Of a DNA stretch of 64,000 bases, positions 36,745-47,245 are shown piece after piece. Every line of letters begins with the position of its first letter. Positions within the stretch are counted from its first letter, which is position 1. A program made the position numbers and the translations under genes. The stretch is from Pyrrhosoma nymphula (lineage: Eukaryota > Arthropoda > Insecta > Odonata > Coenagrionidae), in the NCBI GenBank assembly GCA_963573305.1, contig OY754327.1, forward strand, positions 59,140,244-59,204,243, read 5' to 3'. The notes beneath the pieces are model-generated. The model searched no databases and was not told where the DNA came from. It saw nothing but the letters and a program-made list of their open reading frames with translations.

Positions 36745-39160
36745 TTATATATTTTTTAAGAAATTTAAGGTTTTTTATGAAAGTTTGCAGACATAAGGGA
36801 AAATACTCTCAATAAAACCTTACATCAAAAAGATAAAGTATAACTAAAAGAAATTACGTTTCCCCGAAAAGATATCCATCGTGGAGGCCAAATTGCACAT
36901 TTTAAGCCAGTAAAGTAAATTAATTAGGAAAATATACGATGCTATGGCCTCATTTAGCACAGTGAATGCAAAATACACACCTACGTTGGATAAATATAAA
37001 TAGGGAAAAATATAACGTAGCATAAATACAAAAACCCTACAAGGTTAGGTGACTGATAGGCCATCATCGGTCAAGGCCAGTAGGTCGGATTCATTAACGC
37101 AATTAGGGAATCAGGCAGCATACACGCGAAAAATTAACAAGTGTTTTATAAGATGATATCTCCCTAAGTTAAAATGGATGACGAGGATTTTTTCACGCAC
37201 TATTATCCACATGTTATTAAAGCACGTATGTATATCTCATTTTAAGCATCTTTCTAAGAACCTTTCCGGGTAACACTCCAAGCATGAGGTAAGAATAATT
37301 TTTTACAATAGTCCCAGACAATATAAGCGCAATTCCTGCAATTATGTGACACTGAGAACGAAATACGCTGGTTAAATCGTTTCCCGCTTGGCTCAGGGAA
37401 AAACTACGACCTTAGAATAATTCTAGTAGAGTAGAGCAATCTAAATTAATAGCAAGACCAGGGGATGAGGAGTTATACCTGAGGGCAACAGCTGGCCCCT
37501 TGAATGGGAGGCAGTAATCCATGGCCATCTAATTTGACCATCAAACATGTAGCATGACCCACCGAGCTCCGACCGCCCACGCGAGGGCAGCAGAGGTCGA
37601 ATTAAGAGGATGCATGGTTGGACGAGTGGGACAATTATTGGCAATAAACAAAAGTCAAGAGATGATGGAGTGCACACCACTGCCAGGAATAAATCAGAAG
37701 ACAGTGACAATTGAGGCGTGGTCACACCGGTAGATCTTCCGGCAACTCGCTAGGATACAGTAATCGCGCTGCTCATTGCTTCGAAGCAAACAAAAGCCCA
37801 AAGGCGCACGCTCCGAAAAGAAGATTGCGCATTTAGACACAAAAGCTTTTAATAAATAATGACTATAAATAAAAAGGATTCCAAGTGGAATTCAATCTAA
37901 TGACCCGCTACATCGAATATTGAAGGAGAGCGAGAGAATTTAATCCCATATAATATAAAAAAGAGCATGAAAAACATTTTTCGACACCCTAATTGGTGAT
38001 GAGTATAAAAAAATTAAACTGAAATAAAATCTATTTATTAATGAAAATTTTCTGAGTGTAAAAACCCGATTTAAATTAATCAACAGCTTTTGTCATCTGA
38101 TTCGTTCACTCTCACATGGGCACCCGACAAAGAATGGGAAAAAAGTCAACTTTATTTCGTAAATTAGGTGGGTTGGGATCCGATCGCAAATTAGGCCTTC
38201 ACAGTATTTCCGTGCGATGAAAATGTATTCATGCGTGAATAAGCATGCTTGAAGCGAGTGGGGTCCGCCAATAACCAATTCCCCAGTTCCACAAACCAAA
38301 TGAAACGCATTAAAAAAATGCGCTTCTGCTCACCATTCGAGAAAATCAAATTTCAATGCCCAGCGATGCGGGAAATGGAATATGGAAGGAACAAAATAAT
38401 ATTCGCACAGACCTGGCCTCAACAGTTATTCGCGATCATTTCCATGATACAATTTTAAGTGAGGCAAAATATTCTTTAATTTAAATTTCTAAATCACCAA
38501 AATGTTATCGAGGCCGAATAAAAAAAACACAACTAAATAACAATTAAACATCCGGTATCCATTTTTTTAGATATTCCTTCCTTCCTTGAACGAGATATGA
38601 CGTGTGCACAGCATTGATTCGAAGGAATCCGATGTGACAGTGGGGAAAAATATTAGCACCTTTTTTTGAGAAAGTAGAGAACAATTTATGAGAAATCTTC
38701 ATGGGTGTTACAGCAAGACTTGGTTGCCAACCTTTGAGGATGATAGCGTAGTTAAACAATGAAACGTTGGCAGCCGCACTCCTTAAACGGTGGAGAACCC
38801 GTGAAGAGTTAATTTGCATAAACACCGGGAATACACAAAATCCTTAAACAAAATATGCGATTCGTTGAGTCTATCGGATTTAAAATAGAATATACGATAT
38901 AATTAATGGATTGGAAAAACTAGAATAGTTTGAAAATTAAGTAGCAGTGAGTTTAATTAAGTGATTATATTCATTAAAACGATATTTTTAATTATTTCAC
39001 GAATTTATTTAGCAAATAAGCTTTGCAGCGCAGTAAAAATCGTAATTTCAAGAAAAATAAGAGACGAAATTTTCCCAGGAAGGCTTATACAAATGATAAT
39101 AGATTTTAGGAGCATCAATTTACTGAGAAGATAATTAAGTATATAGCTCTATTACTAGCT
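36745..39160. other. AT-rich unique sequence, no gene seen
   Basis: Frames of 94 residues or less, overlapping and unrecognised. No repeats with visible ends. Confidence 0.6.
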
Positions 39161-39164
39161 CATT

Positions 39165-39575
39165 TTTCCTATCCCCCTATCTAACCATTATATTTATTTC
39201 TTCATCTCAGTGTAAGTCCTACCCTTCTCTATCCCGTCCATCAAGCCTATTCACTTTTTTCCCTTTCCCCGCTTGCCCAACATTTTTCCCTCTATCACTG
39301 CTTTAAGCAACCCTTGGCCCCTCATTACCTCTTCCAACCCTCTACATTTCCTCATTCTAATCTCATCTAAAAGTTTTCTTTCCTCACCAACAATACCAAG
39401 CGCTTCCACATTTGTCTTCCTTTCCGTCCATTGCACCCTTCTCATCCTCCTCCACCCACATATCAAACTCCTGCAGCCTATTTATGTCATCTTATCTCCG
39501 ATTTCACGGTTTAGCCCCATAAAACGCAACACGCCATACTAAACTATTCACCAGCCTCTTCTTTATATCGTTACT
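39165..39575 (-). mobile_element. RTE-like retrotransposon, 3' end fragment
   Basis: The minus strand begins near 39,571 with KKRLVNSLVWRV, the start of the KRLVxSxVWSVxLYG motif. After a frame change it reads WRRMRRVQWTERKTNVEALG, VGEERKLLDEIRMRKC and LLKAVIEGKMLGKRGKGKK. This motif order is that of RTE-type C-termini. The element is truncated at its 5' side and the last part of the tail is lost. A different LINE begins about 30 bases away on the plus strand. Confidence 0.8.
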
Positions 39576-39604
39576 CAAGGTCCTATAAATTATAATTTAT
39601 TCGA

Positions 39605-40640
39605 ATACTTTGAAAAGTCTTGGAGTTCACTTAAATAATACCTTGAGCTAGCGGGAGCATGTTAAAGCTATATCTAACAATGTGTATAAGACACTGTACC
39701 AATTGAAGCACTTCAGGCATTTGATCCCTATTTCACTTCGTCAGAAGTTGATTCAAACTCTTATATTCCGACAATTTGATTATTGTTCAAAAATTTTCTC
39801 AGATGTTAACACAGAACTCTGCACTAAGTTACAGCGACTTCAAAACTCCTGTTTGCGTTTTATTTTTAACATCCGTTACGATGAACATTTTACGCCTTAT
39901 TATAAAAAAATAAAATGGCTGAAATTGGATAAACGCCGTATACTTCAAAAGGCTTTATGTTTGTTTAAGGTACTGAAATCCAAAAATCCGTCTTATTTGT
40001 ATGAAAACATTATATATAATGCAAATACTGGGAAGAGATCAACTCGAATCACTGAGATATTCTATGTTCCTAAATACCAAACATTTGAGCACTCCTTCCT
40101 CATTTCCTCCTGCAAGCTATGGAATTGTTTACCTGAAAATGTTAGAACCTCTTCTACAATTTCGATGTTCAAGAGAAATATGACTGATCGGTTATGTGAC
40201 TTAGCTTAATCTTATCATATATATAATCGATATAATCAATTCTTGAAATGTGATTTCATATCTGTGCATTGCAATGTTGAATGAGATTCGTCATGCTCTT
40301 TCCTTATCATACTGTTTGATGTTGTGTCTATTACTTTATATTCCATTATTCTTAATGTAAAATGTGTAAGCAATGCGATTGATAATAATCTATGTTTCCT
40401 GTTTTAATTTCTCAATCCAAAATGTGTGATCTTAAATCTGTGGAGTGTTGCCCTAATTTTCACATGTTATTTATTCTCTTATTCATTGATAATTGTTGGT
40501 TTATATGTGGTGTTCCTTGATGAAATTTGTATGTATTGCTGTCACCATTGGCCCCATTTGTTGTGACATGTAATAATATTTCAATGTTCCAGGGGACTTA
40601 AAGTCCCAGAACAATAAAGACTGTTTTCAATTTAAAAAAT
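39605..40640 (+). mobile_element. Jockey/CR1-like LINE, 5'-truncated 3' end
   Basis: From 39,610 the frame reads LKSLGVHLNNTLS, a stop at 39,649-39,651 where tryptophan is usual, then REHVKAISNNVYKTLYQLKH. It continues open to a stop at 40,207-40,209. The LGVxLDxxLxWxxHV word, the LQNSCLRFIFNIR piece and SSCKLWNCLPENVRTSSTI are typical of the region after the reverse-transcriptase domain in jockey-superfamily LINE proteins. About 200 codons remain; the catalytic domain and ORF1 are missing. A T-rich 3' UTR of roughly 420 bases follows and ends with AATAAA at about 40,614-40,619 and an A-rich stretch at about 40,633-40,639. With only one in-frame stop it is better preserved than most relics here. 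The exact clade was not resolved. Confidence 0.85.
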
Positions 40641-40910
40641 AGGTCCCCGTTATCAGCTCCCTCCAATTGCAGAACGTTTCTTTCGAATACGGAAAACGAG
40701 ATTAGTTGAGATAAAGAGCTAGCTCAATGCATTCCACTAAATGTGAACTATTTTAACTTGGATAACTAAAGAGTTCCCAGCACTATGACGTAGAGTATGG
40801 TTAACTAAACAGGTGACAAACAATAAGGGTCCAAGTTAATCGGCGTATGGAAGGGAGAAATTTTTCTAGTCTCAGTAACCGAAACAGACGCGGAAAAGTG
40901 TTAGAGAATG
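40640..40910. other. Unique sequence between two insertions
   Basis: No gene or repeat recognised. Confidence 0.6.
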
Positions 40911-41118
40911 ACCATTAAGATCATCATCATCATCATCATTGATGCTTCTGTCCGCAGACAGGTTTCAACGGTAGCGTTGTCTCCACAGCATTCTGCACTG
41001 GGCCTCTATCTTCATCTCTGCATAACTCCTTCCTTCTTTTATATCCCTCAGCATTCCGTGCCTCCTCCTTCCTCTTCCTCTCTTCCCTTCTATTTTCCCT
41101 TCTATTATTAACCATTAA
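40911..41118 (-). mobile_element. RTE-like retrotransposon 3' end with target-site duplication
   Basis: The minus strand from 41,105 reads IEGKIEGKRGRGRRRHGMLR, then DIKEGRSYAEMKIEAQ and LWRQRYR before a stop. A UTR of about 25 bases and an (ATG)n tail (plus-strand ATC repeats at 40,920-40,939) follow. The insert is flanked by ACCATTAA at 40,911-40,918 and 41,111-41,118, an apparent 8-bp target-site duplication. That leaves a 192-bp insertion holding only the last 45 codons. This is the clearest retrotransposition footprint in the window and shows what the intact end of the family looks like. Confidence 0.85.
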
Positions 41119-42010
41119 CAAATGGAAAATAAAAAAGTAGCCGTTGAGATACGAAGCCAGCTGATTAGGCAACCAATTTCGTCAGGATGAACGCGAAAGT
41201 GAGAATGATTCGCAGGGGCAATAAGCATTCTGGATCGCACCCACGCGCTGAATTCCTTTCCGTTCGCGTGACAAAAAACGGCGTATGTTATGCGTGGCAT
41301 TACAGCACGTCCGAACATTGCTTAGCACTTCACCACATGGGTTTTGTATAAATACGGAAGTGCAAAGGGAGGAATATGTACGAAGCCGGGCGAAAAACAA
41401 ATTTCCAGAATGACGAAAATGCGCATTCATGAATTTCGTGCTCCGATAAACAAGCAATTAATCCAGGTATTCCACTAAATTATACACTCGGATGATAATA
41501 TTAACGATATCGCTCAAATAAATCAAATTAAAGTCCAGTGTTCACGGCGAAAATCACCCACAAAGTGGAAAAGCAGCAAAGAAAAACGGAGATCGTTACG
41601 TGTATTTTGGCCTCAGCCCGTGCCTCTTCCAAGACAGAATTTCCGCAGGAATTTGCAGATAATCACATGAAAACCGAGAGAGTTATAGGAAGATGATGCG
41701 AAAATAGAACATGCAAAATGGCTTCCGCCGATTCGGATAAGTTTTTCGTTCTCAAACGTTTCTTAAATAGCAGATGAAGCTCACATTTTTAAGAACTTCA
41801 AACGAACGATCCTTATGTCTTTCAGAAAGGAATAGGACAACAAGAAACTGATAATTCCACCAAGTGTCATTTACTGACCTAAAACTGTGGACCTCTTAAT
41901 GTAACCCGTCGCCGCGCTTCTCTGTGCTATTTACTCAATCAAATCTTCCATACCTACCAACCCAAGTATACTTAATGACACATGGTTTCAGTTATCGATC
42001 GCCTCATCTT
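41119..42010. other. Unique sequence, no gene seen
   Basis: Frames of 91 residues or less on both strands; nothing recognised. Confidence 0.55.
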
Positions 42011-42013
42011 CAG

Positions 42014-42052
42014 CATGAAACCTAGTGCTACTGTCGAGTACTAGGTTTCATG
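42014..42052. repeat. Inverted repeat with 13-bp arms
   Basis: Arms CATGAAACCTAGT (42,014-42,026) and its perfect complement (42,040-42,052) flank a 13-base spacer. It lies directly before an RTE relic. Confidence 0.85.
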
Positions 42053-42055
42053 TTC

Positions 42056-42400
42056 CAGGAATCTGGACAGTAAGGAAAGTGGATCAGAGAACGAGTGGGT
42101 TTGAAGGAAAATGGAGAAATTACAATAAACGAATAAGAAGGCTAGCCAGGGAGTGATTTGCATGGTATGGGCGTAGAGGAAGCTGCTGGAGGAAATAGGG
42201 ATGAACCAGAGTACGTGGATGGTGCGACTAATGAGGAGCGAAGGTATGCTACAGACATTGATGGAGAGGACGATGGTAGGTATTCGGAAAAGGGAGGAAA
42301 GAGAATAGGCTTTAAGAATGGGATAAAGGGAGGTAGGGCGAACGCTGAGGCTAATAAAGAAATCGAGTAATGATGTACAGTGCTTGCAGTTGTAAAAGAT
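42056..42400 (+). mobile_element. RTE-like retrotransposon, 3' end fragment
   Basis: From about 42,100 the reading with few interruptions is RKMEKLQ, TNKKASQGVICMVWA, then RKLLEEIGMNQSTWMVRLM, RSEGMLQTLMERTMVG and IGFKNGIKGGRANAEANK. This is the same C-terminal RTE signature as the other copies (xRKLLEEIxxRQxxWxGHxxRxxGMLxxxxEGR). There is a stop and no catalytic domain. The ending lies near 42,370-42,400. Confidence 0.75.
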
Positions 42401-43310
42401 AAGAAGAAGAAATCTTAAGTCCATCTAAATTTATGTTCACCGGTGGATCACATGTAATGGTAAACCACTTTTAAAAACATTACAAAGCAATTCTTAAGCA
42501 CTTTTATTTCGTCCCAGAAACTTTCTATAACCTGAGCTATCACCGGAGGTGATGCAGACACACCCATCGAAGAGATTTTTTCAATCATTTCCACCGATGT
42601 CACCGCTGACGTGATCTTCCACGAATGCTTATGCGATGACGGTGGCCACAGGGTGCGGAGAGACAGCAATGGCGCCCCAATAAAAGCCGTGGAGTTTTGC
42701 CGACGGCGCGGCTGTCGTTCGTTCATTCGGGACATCTTCCCCTACCAACCTCCGCATCTCCCACCCCGCCAGCGAGAGGCGCGACTTCGGCCCAACCAAG
42801 GGCGCCCCCGCGGCGGCATCACCGCGAAACTCACATGCACACACCGCTTGAAAGAGAGAAAGAGTACCCACGCGACCTTTTTCACTTCGCCACTCAATCA
42901 CGCTTCTCTCTTTCATTCCCAACCCGGTCCCCGAGCCCACGCTTTCAAGCTCACCTCTCTCCCTCCCTCTCGCTCGACCCTGGTCTTCCAGCCATCAGCC
43001 CTCCCGTGTATGGAAATTAATCTCTTTTGCACGCGGTGGCGGGGATTGGCTAGGGGTGGGTGCGCTATGGAAAAAGAAGGTCCATTCTTTCCACTGTACT
43101 GCGTGTCAACATCCATGCTGCACCTGCTCCGCCTGAGTGGCAGAGTGTATATTAATACACGAGGTCCCTTCCGTCATAATTATGGGAGTCACACTGGACG
43201 CTTTCATTTTTTAAAAAGCAAAGTTCTCTTCCCTACCTCACTCACTCTCTCTCTCTCTCTCTCCTGTGTTTTTTTCAATTCTTGCTTTGTGGCATCTCGT
43301 TAACTTCCCT
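42400..43310. other. CpG-dense islet and pyrimidine-rich block
   Basis: About 42,590-42,860 is roughly 60% GC with abundant CpG. It is followed by a pyrimidine-rich stretch and a (CT)n microsatellite at about 43,243-43,263. The 230-codon plus-strand frame (42,611-43,303) is the longest in the window. It runs across both compositions without any recognisable domain, and frames on other registers and strands overlap it. I interpret it as a composition artefact, though a promoter or exon within the CpG-rich part is possible. Confidence 0.35.
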
Positions 43311-45190
43311 CTGGTTTTTTTCAGCTCACGTCGCTTTTTTTGTATTCCCTGCCACAAAAACGTTCGTTTTTCTCTCTTGAATGAGTTTTCACGGGGTTTT
43401 TTGAACATGCATACCTACGCAACGGAGGGATGTCTGCACTCGTCGGTTGTCATCGCGAAATACATATTCGGTATCCGCGTTTTACACGTTAGCGAGTCGT
43501 TTACCTCGTGATGGCATCCATATGGAGATCCGACATTCATCGCTTCTTCACTCCCAATTAATGTAGATGCGCATGAAATTCCGCTGTCGCTGATGTTATC
43601 CCTTCTATTTCCCTGCCATAAAGAATGCTAAACATCAATTACATGAGTTGTGTTAAAGATGAAAACAAGGAAAGTTATCAATGCATAAAATTTCTTTCTA
43701 TTTGTTACAATTTTATCTAACACTGTTCCGACGCTTCAAAATCTTTTGGCTACTTTTTTCGCTCTTCTTCTTTTCTACGATGAATGATATTTCTTTGTAA
43801 AAATACAGTACATGCCACAATTTCAAGCAGTACCTCAATGTAAGAAATAAGACTGTAGTTTTTTTTAAGAAGAAATAAAAGTAAATATTTCTGTTGACGA
43901 TCAAAATAAAGGAGCTAAATATTTTCATTTACGACCTGAATACGAGGGAAAGTGTTGATAAGTGCAGCATAGAGAAAGTTCGAGTTGTAATTGTTGTTAG
44001 TGCTGAAAATAACCAAAGAAAATAACATTTAATGCCTTTAAGAGTAATGTTACAATGATAAGTTAAGGAAAGCAATCAATCAGAGCGACCCGTAAGGCAG
44101 GAAATCAGCCACAAGTTTTCATCGCCCCTTGCATATTCTGAATATATTGGTGTCCCAGACTAATTTTACCTTAAGGGTGACGAATGATAACGCATTGCAA
44201 ACAGACCACGTAAAGGAGAAGAGGTAAAACGCCGGAGTATTTGCGTGTATTCGGAGAATAAGTTTCCTACGTTGATAATGTAGATAGGTTTCAAGGGTAC
44301 TCACGCAATCAGCACCACCCCAAAATATCAGCAAAACATTGGAAAAGGTATGATAGCCAGGAAATGAACTTACCTAGAAAAAAAAAAGAAATAAAAAATT
44401 AGCAATAACATAAATTTTACTTTATCACACACATGAAAATTTTAGCAAATTTTCATTGTTACCACTTAACTGCAACTTAAAATTGTTCTGAAAATTTCAG
44501 GCATGGAAATTTACTTTGGGGCAGACGGAAGAAAGAAATACCTGTCCTAAAAACTATGAAAAACGTCAATAGTCCATTTCCTAAAGCTTTACGCAGCAGA
44601 AATTTCAATACCAATGAACAGCATGCTCGCAGAAAGGTAAAATAAACAAGCACTCCGTGGCTGAGTGCACATTCCATGCAAATTGAAACGTATGGTGATA
44701 TTCAGAGGAAATGATGATTCCCCTGTACCAGAGGATGCATAAATTTTGAAGCTTTCAGCATAATGCCGCCCCGAGTTTTTCAGACAGCAATGGAAACGGG
44801 GGGGAACGGGGTCGGGCGAGTCCACGTAATCGCAGTTCACCCTTTCCCAAACTTCAACCTATGTTCATTTATTTTTTCTCCCTCTCTTCTATGACGCGAC
44901 ATCCCCACATTATTTTCGTTTCAATTGCAAAGCAACAGAGAGAATGAGAAGGGAAATAGGAACCCCGTCTTAATAAAATTGCATCCTAGCAACCGCGGGA
45001 GTGAAAGTAGATAGGTTTAAAGGAGGAGAGAATGATGGGATGTAAAAGAGGGATATACGGCCACACACACCGCTTATTCCGCAATTAGTTCCCAAAAAGA
45101 CCCCAAAATTCTCCCCTGACGAAAAAAAATAATTCCGGCTTCGCAATCAGGTGAAATGGGCACTTAAAATCAAGAAAACCAATTAAGCCA
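43310..45190. other. AT-rich unique sequence, no gene seen
   Basis: Frames of 83 residues or less; nothing recognised. An A-rich tract lies at about 44,377-44,400. Confidence 0.6.
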
Positions 45191-45425
45191 AGAGTCTTGA
45201 CTAGCTACAAATTTCAGAACCAATTTGCGGCGGGCGCCTCTTCCGTCTCACCCGAAGCGACGCGGTAAACGGCGAGGGACTAGGGGGAAGAAAGTAGCGA
45301 ATGGAAGAAGGAAGCGGAAAATCGACAAAGGATAGATATCTTAGAAGAGCGGCTGAGGGAAAAGACCAAATATTGAGAGAGGCGTGGGAGTGTAACTGCG
45401 GAAGGAAAACATTTACATGACAAAT
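45190..45425. repeat. Purine-rich stretch
   Basis: The plus strand is GA-rich. The antisense 79-residue frame is low-complexity. Confidence 0.5.
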
Positions 45426-45429
45426 GGCA

Positions 45430-46335
45430 TGACAAATCAATGCAACCAGTAAATTCAGTTAGATTTTTAGGTCTTCATATTGACAGTCAGATAACTTGGA
45501 ATAATCACATTAGTATTTTGATAGGAAAACTGACTTCCATTTGCTATCTCCTTAGCTTAGATGTAAAGTAAGTATGAAAATTTTGAAAACTACCTACTAC
45601 GCCTTATTCCAATCAAGAATAACCTATGGCTTAATTTTCTGGGGCAATAGCAGCCATAGTAAAGATGTTCTTCTCTTACAGAAAAGAGCAGTTAGATTTT
45701 TGGCAAATGCCAAGAGCAGAGATCACTGCAAACCTCTTTTCAATAAATTAGGTATTTTGCCGCTGCCTTGCTTGTATATAGAACAACTTGTAATGTTTGC
45801 CAAAAAAATAAGCATCTATTTTGTAGAAACTTTAATGTACACAATTATGGTACAAGGTGTAAAACCAATATACATATGCCACAGAGTCGCATCAATGTAC
45901 ACCTTGAGGGCCCATACAAAATGGCCTTGAAATTCTATAACAAACTTCCGGAGAATATAAAATGCCTAGATAAAATAAACCAATTTAAGAATAAAATGCA
46001 TTCATTGATGATGAAGGAGTGCTATTACGAGGTGCATGAATTCTTAACAACAACTTTGCAATTGTTAGTGTTGAAGAATATAGAAATGAGTATGAATAAG
46101 GCAGCGGTAGTTGGTGTAAAAATGTGATTTGTAAGATTGATGTTTGTACTATGGAACAGAAGATAGAATTTCAGAAGTGGAAGTTTAAAATATTTTGGAT
46201 TTAAACTATCTTACATTGTAATTTTATTGTTTAATATTGAAATCTAACGGTATTATACCAATGTACGTACCTGACTTGCCCTAAATCTACTTTAGTAGAT
46301 CTGTGGGGCCAATAAGTATTATTATTATTAATACA
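45430..46335 (+). mobile_element. Jockey/CR1-like LINE (second family), frameshifted 3' end
   Basis: Reading from 45,441: QPVNSVRFLGLHIDSQITWN, then LIGKLTSICYLLSL, a frame change near 45,555-45,565, then MKILKTTYYALFQSRITYG, LIFWGNSSHSKDVLLLQKRA and DHCKPLFNKLGILPLP. A second shift falls in the A7 run at 45,802-45,808. It continues as KHLFCRNFNVHNYGTRCK, MALKFYNKLPENIKCLDK and a stop near 46,124. FLGLxID, SRITYGxIFWGNS and the NxHxYxTR...YNKLPExIK motifs are classic for the C-terminal part of jockey-superfamily LINE proteins. A roughly 190-base UTR ends in (ATT)n at 46,317-46,333. It is clearly a different family from the LINE at 39.6 kb. Confidence 0.88.
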
Positions 46336-46830
46336 TAGGAGGTATGCGCTAATATTAGCGTACGAAATACACGAAACGCAAGTTGGAAGCAGGGTTTCGT
46401 GACCATTTTACTTCGCGTGTCCTTAGAGACAGAAGCTTCAGGCAAAGAGTAACTAAGTTTAACAATGGTAAAGGATGACGCACAAAGATTCCACGGTGAA
46501 ATATTTAGAAGAGAAGTCTTCACGACTGAAGAAAACAAATTTTAATTGCATCAACTTGTTCCTCTATACTGAAGTATCTTCTTCAAAATATAAGAGCACC
46601 CATATACTCATATTTCACTCAAAACTGGACCAAGTTATTCCTAAACTCCAATGCTCTCGCGCAAAGCGCATTTTGGCGCTCTGTGTGATTCTTAATGTAT
46701 CACTTGAAAATTATCTTGAATTCCCGAAAGAGCTCTTCTGATGATGATCTCACTATTCGGTAACAACGTTCCACCGAAACTATGAAAATCGAGACAACTT
46801 AAATCGTGGGGATGTATACCGAGGACTTAC
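46336..46830. other. AT-rich unique sequence, no gene seen
   Basis: Only frames of 88 residues or less, unrecognised. Confidence 0.6.
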
Positions 46831-47245
46831 GGTGCTTCGAAGGAAGAAGGCGAGGGAGAAACCGAGAAGAAATCGCGGGTCGAGAAACTGGGAAGAGAGG
46901 AGAGACACGGGGAATAAAAGAAAAGATGGGAGCAGGTTAAAGCGGGGAAGTTCGTTGGGTCGGAAAGGGAAAGGAGTAGCAATAGGCATCATTCAAACTG
47001 TCCCGGCCAAACGACGGAAGCCGCAGCAGCCTATCTCTTCGCCTCTCCCAATCCGCCCTCACACCAACTCACCCACCCACATACGTCATTCCACCCTTCA
47101 CATTCACCCTCCTCACCCGGGCCTCGGACCTTCTCAGTCCTCGCCCGCTCCTCCTTGCACCACCGCCGTTAGTGGCCTCCACCAAAAGCCGTTTCCTTCT
47201 CAGAGGTTGAGTAAGCGATCGGACGATGTACTCCGACATTAAGGC
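46830..47245. repeat. Purine-rich then pyrimidine-rich low-complexity block
   Basis: Strand asymmetry flips: GA-rich on plus at 46,830-46,980, CT/CCA-rich at 47,030-47,200. The 136-codon frame spanning both is basic and proline-rich, without a domain. Confidence 0.5.

Noticed and set aside
42041..42424. 127-codon hydrophobic minus-strand frame
   Set aside because: Antisense of the RTE relic on the plus strand.
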